Notes: generated by a model not told the origin, from the sequence alone. A DNA stretch of 64,000 nucleotides from G963667855 sp963667855 (GCA_963667855.2 CAXXKI010000029.1:620001-684000), one strand, 5' to 3'. Positions 36,812 to 45,700 are shown, numbered from the stretch's first letter. Translations and numbers: made by a program.

Positions 36812-38653
36812 ATGAAACGCTTTACCTCGAAATTATTCATTCTGACGGTCTGCGTGGCTGTGACCTCGATTCCGAACATGGTTTTCGGGCAGGAAGCGCC
36901 ACCGAAATTCGCCGTCTTCCATCTTAATGGCCAAGTGATCGAAAAACCGCAGGGCGAGACAGGTTTCAACTTCGCCGGTCAGCCGCAAACCCTGCAGAAC
37001 CTGGTGGAAAAATTCGACCAGGCGAAAGATGATCCGGAAATTCGCGGGATATTGATCACCGTAGGTCAACCTGGAATAGGGCTGGCCCAGATCCAGGAAC
37101 TGCGTCAAGCAATCAATAATGTAGGCAAGCCGGTGTACGTTCACGTCGACAGTCTTTCCACGGGAATCTACGCCCTGGCCTCTGCGGCCAAGCATGTAAG
37201 CGTAACCCCGACTGGCGACGTGTGGCTGATGGGCTTCTACATGGAATCACCATACCTCAAGGGCCTGCTGGACAAGATCCACGTCGAACCCGATTTCGTC
37301 CATATAGGCGATTACAAGAGTGCCGGCGAAACTCTCTACCGAACCGGTCCGAGCGAGCAGGCGGAAGAGAACATGAACTGGCTGCTGGACGGCCTTTACG
37401 ATTCCCTGGTAAAGATGATTGCGGATTCCCGCTTCAATGGGGACCTGAACAAGGTAAGAAATATAATCGACAATGCTCCCTACACTGCCGAAACAGCTGT
37501 GGAGGCAGGGTTGATCGACTCGGTGAAATTCCGCCAGGACCTGGTGGCCGACCTCAAAGCCAAGTACGGCGATGATCTCAAGTTTGTCCATAACTATGGA
37601 AAAGACGATAAACAACAGGTCGACTTCGCAAATCCATTTGCCTTTTTCCAGGTATTCGCCGACCTGATGGCCGGCGAGAAAAAACCCAGCGAACCCTGCA
37701 TCGCCATCATCCACGTGGAAGGATCAATCGTAACCGGCTCGGAAGATCCCAGCCCGTTCGGCGGCAGCAGTGGCGCGTTCAGCACAACGATCCGCAAAGC
37801 GCTGGACAAGGCCGCAGACGATGACCTGGTCAAGGGTGTCGTCCTTCGAGTCAACTCTCCCGGCGGTTCGGCTTTAGCCAGTGAAATCATCTATGACGCC
37901 GTTCAGCGGGTACGAGCCAAGGGGAAACCGGTTGTTGCTTCCATGGGCAATGTGGCCGCCAGTGGCGGGTATTACGTTTCCTGCGGCACCGACCAGATCA
38001 TCGCCGATCCTGCGACCATTACTGCTTCGATTGGCGTGGTTGGTGGAAAAATAGTTACAACCGCAATGTGGAATTCCATAGGCGTTGACTGGTTCTCCTA
38101 CCAAAGAGGTAACCGGGCCAACATCATGAGTTCCGCGGCCAAGTGGACCGAAGAGGAGCGTCAGGAAATCCAAACCTGGATGGAAGACGTCTACAAGATT
38201 TTCAAAGGTCACATTGTGGAACATCGGGGCAAGAAATTAGCCAAGCCGATTGACGAGATGGCTGGCGGTCGTGTCTTCAGCGGTACGCAGGCTTTGGAAC
38301 TCGGTTTGGTCGACGAGTTGGGAACACTTGACGACGCAATCGAAAGAGTAGCCGACCTGGCTTCCATCGCGGATTACGATATAAGGGTAATGCCCAAGCC
38401 TAAAGGCCTCTTCGATTTCATCCGCGAAGGACTCGACGGCGGCGAAGAGGACTCGGTGCGCATCAGCTCCAACGTGGTCCGCGACCTCTTTACCAACAAC
38501 CCCTCCATGATGGATACGGTTCTTCCGGCGATCAAGGCACTCGATCCGCAACGGGCGGAAGTCCTGATGCAATCTCTGACTCGCCTGGGCCTGCTCCACT
38601 CGGAAAGCGTCATTCTCATGACTCCAAGCGATTTCGTTATCGGATACAAATAA
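36812..38653 (+). CDS. sppA: Signal peptide peptidase SppA, 67K type
   Basis: 613 residues from the ATG at 36812 (GGAG upstream); the frame from 36743 adds no sensible sequence. The N-terminus is a signal peptide or anchor ending near 'MVFGQE'. Two tandem S49 domains follow, as in E. coli-type SppA. The general-base Lys is in 'GDYKSAGE' in the first domain, and the nucleophile Ser is in 'NVAASGGYY' in the second; 'VLRVNSPGGSALAS' precedes it. It cleaves leftover signal peptides in the membrane. It ends in a strong terminator. Confidence 0.92.
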   Translation: MKRFTSKLFILTVCVAVTSIPNMVFGQEAPPKFAVFHLNGQVIEKPQGETGFNFAGQPQTLQNLVEKFDQAKDDPEIRGILITVGQPGIGLAQIQELRQAINNVGKPVYVHVDSLSTGIYALASAAKHVSVTPTGDVWLMGFYMESPYLKGLLDKIHVEPDFVHIGDYKSAGETLYRTGPSEQAEENMNWLLDGLYDSLVKMIADSRFNGDLNKVRNIIDNAPYTAETAVEAGLIDSVKFRQDLVADLKAKYGDDLKFVHNYGKDDKQQVDFANPFAFFQVFADLMAGEKKPSEPCIAIIHVEGSIVTGSEDPSPFGGSSGAFSTTIRKALDKAADDDLVKGVVLRVNSPGGSALASEIIYDAVQRVRAKGKPVVASMGNVAASGGYYVSCGTDQIIADPATITASIGVVGGKIVTTAMWNSIGVDWFSYQRGNRANIMSSAAKWTEEERQEIQTWMEDVYKIFKGHIVEHRGKKLAKPIDEMAGGRVFSGTQALELGLVDELGTLDDAIERVADLASIADYDIRVMPKPKGLFDFIREGLDGGEEDSVRISSNVVRDLFTNNPSMMDTVLPAIKALDPQRAEVLMQSLTRLGLLHSESVILMTPSDFVIGYK

Positions 38654-38684
38654 CCGCTTAAAGCGGTTTGCCTGAAGGAAACAC

Positions 38685-38719
38685 AAAGCCCACGGGTTCA
38701 TAATCCGTGGGCTTTTTTT
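38685..38719 (+). terminator. Rho-independent terminator of sppA
   Basis: AAAGCCCACGG, 9-base loop, CCGTGGGCTTTTTTT: an 11-bp GC-rich stem with a run of seven T, 32 bases after the sppA stop. Confidence 0.93.
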
Positions 38720-38759
38720 GCGCAGACAAGACAGCACAACAAATAGTTATACATCCGAT

Positions 38760-38790
38760 TTGACTTTCTCGTGTTTTGAGCATATGCTCA
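38760..38790 (+). promoter_or_regulatory. Promoter with a perfect palindromic operator over the -10 box
   Basis: TTGACT (38760-38765), 17-base spacer, TATGCT (38783-38788). The perfect 14-bp palindrome TGAGCATATGCTCA (38777-38790) covers the -10 box. The first gene of the operon is a DUF134 helix-turn-helix protein, so autoregulation at this site is likely, by inference. Confidence 0.65.
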
Positions 38791-38821
38791 TAATAGAGGC
38801 TTTGCCTTTGGGAGGATTGAT

Positions 38822-39355
38822 TTGACCAGACCCTGGAAATGCAGACGAGTTGAGGGAGAGCCGGCCGCCACAGTATTCAAGCCGGCCGGCTGCGCTCGAA
38901 CCAACCTGGAAAACATCGAACTGCGGCTCGACGAGCTGGAGGCGGTGCGGTTGGCCGACCTCGAAGGTCTCTACCAGGAAGGCGCTGCTGGTGAAATGGG
39001 CGTTTCCCGGGCGACTTTTGGCCGTCTGCTCACAGAAGCACATCGCAAGATTGCCGACGCACTGGTAAACGGGAAGGCTCTCGTTGTTAAGGGAGGTAAT
39101 GTCATTATGCCGGAGCAAAGAGATTTTTCCTGCAGCGGGTGCGGGCATAAATGGTCTGTACCGTTCGGCACCGGACGGCCTGAAGGCTGCCCATCGTGTA
39201 AAGGAACGGCCATAGGCCGATCTGACCGAGTCGGCTGCTGCGGACAACAGAAACGACGACAGTTCAGCGGCGAATTCAATCCAGGAGGCAGCCGTGCGAA
39301 CGGCGGCCCGGAAAAGCGCGGTACCGGATCCGGAAAACGTGGCAGGCAAGCTTGA
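38822..39355 (+). CDS. DUF134 (UPF0251) helix-turn-helix regulator with zinc-ribbon tail
   Basis: 177 residues. The TTG at 38822 is the start because GGGAGG lies 6 bases upstream. The N-terminal DUF134 domain has 'FKPAG', 'ELEAVRLADLEGL' and the sigma70-region-4-like helix-turn-helix 'AAGEMGVSRATFGRLL'. Beyond about residue 95 come two Cys pairs (CSGC and CPSC) that make a zinc ribbon, then a basic Gly/Arg-rich tail. DUF134 genes commonly stand next to NifX/ORP and MinD-ferredoxin genes in anaerobes, as here. It probably binds the palindrome at 38777-38790. Confidence 0.85.
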   Translation: MTRPWKCRRVEGEPAATVFKPAGCARTNLENIELRLDELEAVRLADLEGLYQEGAAGEMGVSRATFGRLLTEAHRKIADALVNGKALVVKGGNVIMPEQRDFSCSGCGHKWSVPFGTGRPEGCPSCKGTAIGRSDRVGCCGQQKRRQFSGEFNPGGSRANGGPEKRGTGSGKRGRQA

Positions 39356-39412
39356 AACGTTCAGGTCTGCCATAAACCTTAATCATTGGCTTCTAACCTA
39401 CGGGTAAATACA

Positions 39413-39775
39413 ATGAAAATCGCAATAACTACGCAAGGGAAAGAGTTAACCAGTAATGTGGACCCCCGTTTCGGACGGGCGAAATACTTCATTGTGTACG
39501 ATACTGAGACCAAGCAGTCTTCGTGCCACGACAACTCACAAAACCTCAATGCAGCCCAAGGCGCGGGTATTCAGTCGGCACGAAAGGTGGTAGAGTTGGC
39601 CTGTGATGTTCTCATTACCGGCAACGTAGGACCTAAGGCGTTCTCTGCCCTGAAAGCGGGCGAGATCGAAGTACGCATCGGCGCAAGCGGAACCGTGCAG
39701 GAAGCAATTGACAAGTACGGCCGGAACGAACTGGATTTGGCCACCGAACCGAACGTCGCAGGCCACTGGAGTTAG
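39413..39775 (+). CDS. NifX/NifB-C/ORP-like iron-molybdenum cofactor-binding protein 1
   Basis: 120 residues. A dinitrogenase iron-molybdenum cofactor family domain (RNase H-like fold) with 'VDPRFGRAKYFIVYD', 'GAGIQSARKVV' and 'VLITGNVGPKAFSAL'. Relatives include the Desulfovibrio orange protein, which carries a Mo-Cu-sulfide cluster, and NifX. There are no nif structural genes nearby, so a nitrogenase role is unlikely. It is the second gene of the ORP-like operon. Confidence 0.88.
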   Translation: MKIAITTQGKELTSNVDPRFGRAKYFIVYDTETKQSSCHDNSQNLNAAQGAGIQSARKVVELACDVLITGNVGPKAFSALKAGEIEVRIGASGTVQEAIDKYGRNELDLATEPNVAGHWS

Positions 39776-39800
39776 ACACATACCTTTCATCAGGTGAATT

Positions 39801-40673
39801 ATGCGTATTGCCATAGCAAGCGGAAAAGGCGGCACCGGTAAGACAACAGTGGCGACAAACTTATCGCTCGTTGCCGCGGAAAGCGGAATAACAGCAGCCT
39901 ATATCGACTGCGATGTGGAAGAACCCAATGGACACATCTTCCTCAAACCGACTATAGAAGACACCCACGCCATCGGGGCGATGATCCCCCTGGTAAATGA
40001 AAAAGCCTGCATTCATTGCGGCGTGTGCAGCGACATCTGCCTGTACAACGCCATAGTGTGCATGGGGGAAAAAGTTCTTGTTTACCCGGAACTGTGCCAC
40101 AGTTGCGGCGGATGCTCACTGTTGTGCCCGGCCGGTGTAATTACCGAAGTATCCTCGGAGATCGGTAACGTCAAATTCGGTAATAGTGGAAAGATAAAAT
40201 TCGTTGCCGGATATCTCAAGATAGGACAGCCGTCGAGTCCACCGCTGATTCGGGCGGTGAAAAACAGAATCCCCGAAGCGGATATTGTGTTCGTCGACGC
40301 CCCGCCGGGGACGGCGTGCGCCCCGATCGAGGCTCTGCGCGGCTGCGATCTGGCGGTTTTTGTATCGGAACCCACCCCGTTCGGGCTGCATGATCTGAAG
40401 CGGGCAGTGGAAACCGCAAGAGCAATTGATATTCCGTGCGTATCGGTAATCAACCGGTCGGACATCGGCAATGGAGACGTACAGGCGTATTGCATTGACG
40501 AGGGAATACCAATTCTCGCGGAAATCCCCAACGACCGCACAATAGCGGAGAACTACGCTCGCGGCGAAATGATCTGCGAAACGTCCGCCAGGTACAAGGA
40601 GTTGTTCTCGGAATTACTGAGCAGGATACAGTCGGCAGCCGGTCAAAACCTACAGGGAGTACACCAATCATGA
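39801..40673 (+). CDS. MinD-type ATPase with inserted ferredoxin domain 1
   Basis: 290 residues. The deviant Walker A 'SGKGGTGKTT' (about 8-17) marks a Mrp/MinD-family P-loop ATPase. Inserted at about 68-115 is a two-cluster ferredoxin: CIHCGVCSDIC and CHSCGGCSLLC, each with a following distal Cys-Pro or equivalent, for two [4Fe-4S] clusters. 'VFVDAPPGTAC' is the Walker B/switch region. It matches the paired MinD-ferredoxin proteins of the ORP complex in Desulfovibrio. It overlaps the next gene by 4 bases. Confidence 0.92.
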   Translation: MRIAIASGKGGTGKTTVATNLSLVAAESGITAAYIDCDVEEPNGHIFLKPTIEDTHAIGAMIPLVNEKACIHCGVCSDICLYNAIVCMGEKVLVYPELCHSCGGCSLLCPAGVITEVSSEIGNVKFGNSGKIKFVAGYLKIGQPSSPPLIRAVKNRIPEADIVFVDAPPGTACAPIEALRGCDLAVFVSEPTPFGLHDLKRAVETARAIDIPCVSVINRSDIGNGDVQAYCIDEGIPILAEIPNDRTIAENYARGEMICETSARYKELFSELLSRIQSAAGQNLQGVHQS

Positions 40674-41551
40674 CCGAATGGGTAATTATTAGTGGAAAAG
40701 GAGGAACTGGGAAAACTACTATAACCAGTTCCTTTGCCGCCCTGGCAGGCAGTTGCGCAATCGCTGATACCGATGTGGATGCCGCGAACCTGCACCTGAT
40801 ACTCAATCCGCAGGAGAAAACCTCTAACTCGTTTTCCAGCGGCTTTGAAGCGGAAATCAACCCCGATCGCTGCACAGGTTGCGGCAAATGCCAGGAAATA
40901 TGCCGTTTCCACGCCATTGACCGCCTGCCCGCAGCAGACGGTAAAAACGCAACTTTTAAAATCGATCCTATCGGCTGCGAAGGATGCGGCATCTGCTACC
41001 ACGTTTGCACAGACAAGGCTGTCGAACTCTCGCCCGCGATCACCGGGGAGGTTATTTCCGGAGAAACCAAGTACGGCCCGATAGTTTACGCCCAGCTTGG
41101 CATTGCAGCGGAGAACTCGGGGAAACTGGTAACGGAAGTGCGCACGCGAGCCAGGAACCTGGCCGAAAGCAAGAACCTCGACCTGCTCATTATCGACGGG
41201 TCTCCCGGGCTGGGGTGTCCGGTTATTGCATCCATCACCGGAACCGATCGCGTCCTGGTGGTAACCGAACCCACCCTGAGCGGAATGCACGATCTGAAAA
41301 GGGTATTGGATCTTACCGCCCATTTCGGAATAAAGACCTGCGTTTGCGTCAACAAGTGGGATCTGAATCAGGAAATCACCGAGGAAATCGAACGCCTGGC
41401 AGGGGAAAAGAACATTCCCGTAGCCGGACGGGTGCGGTACGACCAGTCCGCCGTGGACGCCCAGGTCGCGGGAATTCCCGTAGTTGAGAATTCCAATAAC
41501 GGCGCAGCCGAGGATATACGGCTGCTTTGGAAAGGCTTGTCCGAAATATGA
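40670..41551 (+). CDS. MinD-type ATPase with inserted ferredoxin domain 2
   Basis: 293 residues and the paralogue of the preceding gene. Walker A is 'SGKGGTGKTTITS', the ferredoxin insert is CTGCGKCQEIC ... CEGCGICYHVC (two [4Fe-4S] clusters), and the switch region is 'LIIDGSPGLGCP'. The two proteins probably form a heterodimer that handles a metal-sulfur cluster or drives electron transfer to the NifX/ORP-like partner. Its ATG overlaps the TGA of the first copy. Confidence 0.92.
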   Translation: MTEWVIISGKGGTGKTTITSSFAALAGSCAIADTDVDAANLHLILNPQEKTSNSFSSGFEAEINPDRCTGCGKCQEICRFHAIDRLPAADGKNATFKIDPIGCEGCGICYHVCTDKAVELSPAITGEVISGETKYGPIVYAQLGIAAENSGKLVTEVRTRARNLAESKNLDLLIIDGSPGLGCPVIASITGTDRVLVVTEPTLSGMHDLKRVLDLTAHFGIKTCVCVNKWDLNQEITEEIERLAGEKNIPVAGRVRYDQSAVDAQVAGIPVVENSNNGAAEDIRLLWKGLSEI

Positions 41552-41599
41552 CCTGCCTGCATAGTAGTACTTTTAGGAAAACTAAACGGAGAAGTTGAG

Positions 41600-41938
41600 A
41601 TGAATATCGCCGTACCCGTCGCCAATGAGCAGTTGTGCATGCATTTCGGACATTGTGAGACTTTCGCGTTATTCAGAACTGATGCGGAAAAACAGGAAAT
41701 CATCAGCGAGGAAAACCTGACCCCTCCCGCTCACGAACCGGGTGTCCTGCCCCGCTGGCTGCACGAGCAGGGAGCCAACGTAATTATCGCCGGCGGAATG
41801 GGACAACGTGCCCAGCAACTGTTCGCCGCTAACGACATCAAGGTGGTTGTCGGCGCCCCGACAGGCAACCCTCGTGAACTTGTAACCGCATACCTGCAGA
41901 ATAAACTGGAAAGTGGAGAGAATGTCTGCGACCACTAA
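41600..41938 (+). CDS. NifX/ORP-like protein 2
   Basis: 112 residues. 'VCMHFGHCETFALF', 'VLPRWLHEQGANVIIAGGMG' and 'VVGAPTGNPRELVTAYL' are typical of the short NifX-like proteins encoded beside MinD-ferredoxin pairs. The Cys and His near residue 15-22 are candidate metal ligands. It overlaps the start of the thioesterase gene by 17 bases, so the two are translationally linked. GGAGAAG precedes the ATG. Confidence 0.88.
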   Translation: MNIAVPVANEQLCMHFGHCETFALFRTDAEKQEIISEENLTPPAHEPGVLPRWLHEQGANVIIAGGMGQRAQQLFAANDIKVVVGAPTGNPRELVTAYLQNKLESGENVCDH

Positions 41939-42374
41939 TACAGCCAATGCCTCTGACGGGACAACACCGGAACAAACCCACCGGTGTTGCCACCCCTACT
42001 GCATAGCCTGCAGCGATAAGAACAAAAACGGACTGGGTCTCCGGTTCACCCAGGAAGAAGACGGCAGCGTTACCGGATACTTCGGCTGTGATGGAAAATA
42101 CCAGGGATACCCCGACCGTCTGCACGGCGGAATCGTATCCATGCTGGTCGACGCGGCCATGGTTAATTGCCTTTTCGAGAGGAAGGTGGAGGCGGTAACC
42201 GCCAAGCTCAATCTCCGCTTTCACCAGCCGGTAGCCGTGGGTGTACCGGCCACTATCCGCGCCTGGCTGGAAAGGGAGACACCGCCGATTTACGGCCTGC
42301 GTGCCGAAGTCCGTCAGCGTGGTGAATTGAAAGCATCGGCGGAATCGCTTTTCTTCCAGGAATCCTCGAAATAA
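41922..42374 (+). CDS. Hotdog-fold thioesterase (PaaI-like)
   Basis: 150 residues; the ATG at 41922 follows GGAG by 5 bases. The hotdog fold has the motif 'DRLHGGIVSMLVDAAMV' (the His-Gly-Gly loop and the Asp/Glu position of PaaI-type acyl-CoA thioesterases). The N-terminus has a Cys-rich segment (CCHPYCIAC) usual in a subgroup of these enzymes. It overlaps the end of the upstream NifX-like gene. A link between acyl-CoA hydrolysis and the metal-cluster cluster is not obvious; co-expression is what the sequence shows. Confidence 0.82.
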   Translation: MSATTNTANASDGTTPEQTHRCCHPYCIACSDKNKNGLGLRFTQEEDGSVTGYFGCDGKYQGYPDRLHGGIVSMLVDAAMVNCLFERKVEAVTAKLNLRFHQPVAVGVPATIRAWLERETPPIYGLRAEVRQRGELKASAESLFFQESSK

Positions 42375-42390
42375 CCGGTATTCGGAAACA

Positions 42391-43248
42391 ATGATGCAGG
42401 AAAACGCGAAGATAACCGTATTAGTGGAAAACACCGCCGGACCGCGAGGCCTGCTCGCTGAGCACGGACTCGCCTTCTGGCTGGAATTCGGGCAGAAAAA
42501 GATACTTTTCGATACCGGGCAGGGACTTACTTTGGAACACAACTCCAAAGTTCTCGGTATCGACCTGAAACAGACCGACGCAGTGGTGCTGAGCCACGGG
42601 CATTACGATCATACCGGCGGACTGGAACACATCCTGGATCTTTGCGGATCGGTGGAAATCTACGCTCATCCGGCCGCCTTCCTGCCCAAGTATTCCCGCC
42701 GCAACGACGGCTCAGCCGAGAGTTCCGGTATTCCGGAATTCGCCAGGAAGGATCTACACGACCTGCTCAACTGCTACATCGGCACGGAACACCCGACCCG
42801 TATTTTCGGAAGCCTGTTTGCCACCGGGCAGATTCCGCGCATGACCGATTTCGAGAAGAACACCGGGCCGTTTTTCGTCGACAGGGAATGCCGGCAAAGC
42901 GACCTCATCCCCGATGATCAGGCCATGTACTTCGAATCCGCCCGCGGCACCGTCGTCCTGCTCGGATGCGCTCATTCGGGTATTATCAACACCCTGCAAT
43001 ACATACAACGATTGACCAACAACCGCCCCATCCATACCGTAATCGGCGGAACACATCTTGTCTCCGCCTCAAGCGAAAAACTGGAGGCAACCATCGACGA
43101 ATTGGCTAAATTCAATATCGACCGGCTGGCCGCCATCCATTGCACCGGGGCTCCCGCCGCGGCTAGGCTCTGGAACAGCTTCCCCAAAGCCTGTATCGCC
43201 AGCAGAGTGGGAACAAACCTCGAGTTCAGACTGCCGGAACAATGCTGA
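42391..43248 (+). CDS. Metallo-beta-lactamase-fold hydrolase (COG1237-like)
   Basis: 285 residues. Metal site motif 'SHGHYDHTGGLE' with further ligands in 'GCAHSGIINTL' and 'IGGTHL' and a terminal 'AIHCTG'. 'LLAEHGLAFWLEFG' and 'LFDTGQG' are characteristic of the COG1237 branch, which often occurs with NifX/MinD-ferredoxin clusters and with tetrahydromethanopterin-related genes. It is the last gene of the operon, with no terminator recognised after it. Confidence 0.88.
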   Translation: MMQENAKITVLVENTAGPRGLLAEHGLAFWLEFGQKKILFDTGQGLTLEHNSKVLGIDLKQTDAVVLSHGHYDHTGGLEHILDLCGSVEIYAHPAAFLPKYSRRNDGSAESSGIPEFARKDLHDLLNCYIGTEHPTRIFGSLFATGQIPRMTDFEKNTGPFFVDRECRQSDLIPDDQAMYFESARGTVVLLGCAHSGIINTLQYIQRLTNNRPIHTVIGGTHLVSASSEKLEATIDELAKFNIDRLAAIHCTGAPAAARLWNSFPKACIASRVGTNLEFRLPEQC

Positions 43249-43689
43249 CAGACCCCGCTATAGGCAAACACCGATATAAGAAAAACTGCAAAAACAACAC
43301 TCCCAGTAACATACGCGACAATGACTTCCAAAATGTGCAACCTTTCCTAAAAAAAACATCCAAGATCATAAAAGTATCCTATTTTCACGAACAACCCATT
43401 ATATCAGTTGAACTCGTCTACCTCTTTTGCTAGCATTGTTGGTAAGTTAGAGGGTCCGAAAGCACTCACCCTGATAAACGCGAGCCACAACGCTCGTTGA
43501 AAAGCAAAACGCAGAGTCTTCTGTCCGTTAAACACTACGGGCATCAGATCCTGCCCGACAATCCAACACCCCCGAATGGACGAAAGTGTAACTACCGATG
43601 CTTCTACAAGCATAGGTAAAGCGATTATCCCGTTGATTGCGAAACGTGCCGGTTAGCCGGCTGGAGATATATACCAAGGAGTCTTGACC
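43249..43689 (+). other. Noncoding region with a hairpin-rich leader
   Basis: 440 bases without a gene. The last ~240 contain five successive hairpins: AGGGT/ACCCT (43451-43472), CGAGC/GCTCG (43481-43496), CGGGCA/TGCCCG (43538-43557), ACC-ATGCTT/AAGCAT-GGT (43594-43617) and GCCGG/CCGGC with a TTAG loop (43648-43661), just before AAGGAG and the ATG at 43690. This looks like a structured 5' leader. I could not match it to a known riboswitch consensus. Confidence 0.45.
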
Positions 43690-44124
43690 ATGAGCAGATG
43701 GATACGATTCAACAAACACAAATGTTGTCGTTTCCCGAGAGCAATGCTTTTCGCATTGCTTGTACCGGCCGTTGTCACCATGGCGGGAAGTTACGACCTT
43801 TCCCACTTCACTATAGACAGCGGCGGAACCGTCTTCAGCACCGGCGGTAACTTCGAAGTTTCCGGAACTATAGGCCAGCCGGATGCAGGCTTGATGCAGG
43901 GCGGCGTCTACTCCATTACCGGCGGGTTCTGGATTGAACAGGTTCCGTCTGACTGCAACATGGACGGGGCCGTCGACCTGTACGATTACGAAACTTTCGC
44001 ATCGTGTATAACCGGACCGGATAACATGGCATTGGGAATACCATGTATCTGCTTCGACCTCGATGGTGACGATGACGTGGATATGGAAGACGCTGCCGAG
44101 TTTCAGCGGTCTTTTGGTGGATAG
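43690..44124 (+). CDS. Small secreted protein with dockerin-like calcium repeats
   Basis: 144 residues; AAGGAG lies 8 bases before the ATG. A long signal peptide (to about residue 34) is followed by a short beta-rich part with 'FSTGGNFEVSGTIGQPDAG' (a motif seen repeatedly in planctomycete surface proteins) and a C-terminal pair of EF-hand/dockerin-like loops: 'DCNMDGAVDLYDYETF' and 'DLDGDDDVDMEDAAEF'. It ends in 'FGG'. It is probably exported and calcium-binding; a type II secretion client is inferred. Confidence 0.8.
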   Translation: MSRWIRFNKHKCCRFPRAMLFALLVPAVVTMAGSYDLSHFTIDSGGTVFSTGGNFEVSGTIGQPDAGLMQGGVYSITGGFWIEQVPSDCNMDGAVDLYDYETFASCITGPDNMALGIPCICFDLDGDDDVDMEDAAEFQRSFGG

Positions 44125-44185
44125 TTTATAAAAAACACCGGCTGGCGGCCGGCTTGTATCAAAATATGCGAAAGGTGATTTAGCA

Positions 44186-45700
44186 ATGAAATCAGCAAAA
44201 ACCAGTTTTAATAATAGTGTTTGCACATTAATAATCGCAGCACTCGTATCAACTCTCTGCCCAATAAATCTGCATGCCCAGGCTGTGGACACGTCATTCA
44301 CTTACCAGGGACAACTCAAAGAAGACGGCGTGCCCGCTGACGGAGAGTACGACCTTTTGTTCAAGCTTTTCGACGCGGCAGGTACCCAGGTAGGCACTCA
44401 GATTGGTAGAGAAAACACGCTTGTAACCAACGGTTTGTTTACGGTTATTCTCGATTTCGGAACCACCGCATTCGATGGTGATGCTCGTTTCCTGGAAATC
44501 GGTGTTCGGCCTGGAGATTCCGGCGCATTCTTCACCACACTCTCGCCGCGACAGGAAATCACTGCTACACCTTACGCCGCAACGGCCCTCAAAACCGTTG
44601 GCGTCGATGGCCATTCGCTCGACTCAGCCAACGGCAGTGTCGAGGATGCCGTCTACGTAGCGACATCGGGCAAGGTGTTCATGAGTTACGGAGGGCTTAA
44701 CGTCTACGACGGAGCCGGACATGGAATCACTTTCACCACTGACACCTTCACTATTGATTCCTATCCCAGCGAAGACAACGTTTACAGATACGAATCTGCC
44801 GCCCAAAGGCATAGATTTTACACCGACGGAATCTCCAGAATGGAAATTGGCTCTACGGGCAATATCGGAATCGGCGTAAGCGCACCCGCCACCAAGTTGG
44901 AGGTGGACGGAATGGTCAAGATGACCGGCTTCCAGATGGGTACGTCCTCAACTTCCGGTTATGTACTAACTGCGGACGCAACTGGAAAAGGCAAGTGGAT
45001 GGCACTTCCGACAACAATACCTTCACCTTGGCAAAAAGACGTATACGACAATATCTTCTACGGAAACGGCAATGTCGGCATCGGTATGGGTTCTGGCATA
45101 ACACCGGCATATCCTCTGCACGTGGAGGGCACCAGTCAGCTTAACGGCAATGTTGGTATTAACACCACTCCCACTACTAACGCCCTGACCGTAAATGGAA
45201 CAGCCAGTATCAACGGATCCGCAAGCGTAACCGGCACGGTCGAAGCCGACGAATTCACTTACGACACTCCAAAAAACCGCGTTCTGAATGTTTTGGGAAT
45301 GAATTTTCAGCCAAGAAATTCCCAAATAGAGTACAGTACCGGCTGGGCTATTGCTGCCGACTCCACTGAAACATCTGCCTCCTTTATCGCACCAGTACAA
45401 TTACCCAATGGAGCGGTGGTCACTGGACTATCCGCTGTTTTTTCTGATCATTCCGCCAGCCAGGACCTTAGTGTAGCCTTGACCCGATACGTACTGTCGT
45501 CCGGCGGTATAAGTACGTTGGCATCCGTTGAAACCGAGGGAACCCCGGGACACCGAACCACAGTTTCCACAACCGGCCTCAATATTTACATCAACAACAA
45601 CTACAATGCTTATTACCTTAATCTTTATAGTGATGACTGGGAAACTGGAATGCAACTTTACAGTGTTCGAATCACCTACACGATTGATCAGGCCGATTAA
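44186..45700 (+). CDS. Secreted surface protein with tail-fibre-like repeats
   Basis: 504 residues. A signal peptide is cut near 'LHAQAV'. The N-terminal domain 'FTYQGQLKEDGVPADGEYDLLFKLFDAAG' and 'ITATPYAATA' is a recurrent module of planctomycete and other environmental surface proteins. The middle part has short 'GNVGIG', 'KLEVDGMVKMTGF' and 'YVLTADATGKGKWM' repeats, as in phage tail-fibre and adhesin shafts. The C-terminal ~130 residues form a beta-rich domain. It follows the small dockerin-like gene by about 60 bases and ends before a strong hairpin. Function unknown; cell-surface adhesion is plausible. Confidence 0.75.
   Translation: MKSAKTSFNNSVCTLIIAALVSTLCPINLHAQAVDTSFTYQGQLKEDGVPADGEYDLLFKLFDAAGTQVGTQIGRENTLVTNGLFTVILDFGTTAFDGDARFLEIGVRPGDSGAFFTTLSPRQEITATPYAATALKTVGVDGHSLDSANGSVEDAVYVATSGKVFMSYGGLNVYDGAGHGITFTTDTFTIDSYPSEDNVYRYESAAQRHRFYTDGISRMEIGSTGNIGIGVSAPATKLEVDGMVKMTGFQMGTSSTSGYVLTADATGKGKWMALPTTIPSPWQKDVYDNIFYGNGNVGIGMGSGITPAYPLHVEGTSQLNGNVGINTTPTTNALTVNGTASINGSASVTGTVEADEFTYDTPKNRVLNVLGMNFQPRNSQIEYSTGWAIAADSTETSASFIAPVQLPNGAVVTGLSAVFSDHSASQDLSVALTRYVLSSGGISTLASVETEGTPGHRTTVSTTGLNIYINNNYNAYYLNLYSDDWETGMQLYSVRITYTIDQAD

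Noticed and set aside
39413..41938. Nitrogen-fixation locus, suggested by the NifX-like genes
   Set aside because: No nifHDK or nifEN/nifB are present; MinD-ferredoxin pairs and DUF134 point to an ORP-like cluster instead.
43451..43661. Cyclic-di-GMP-I riboswitch upstream of the dockerin-like gene
   Set aside because: The conserved core sequences of that class could not be found; only generic hairpins are present.
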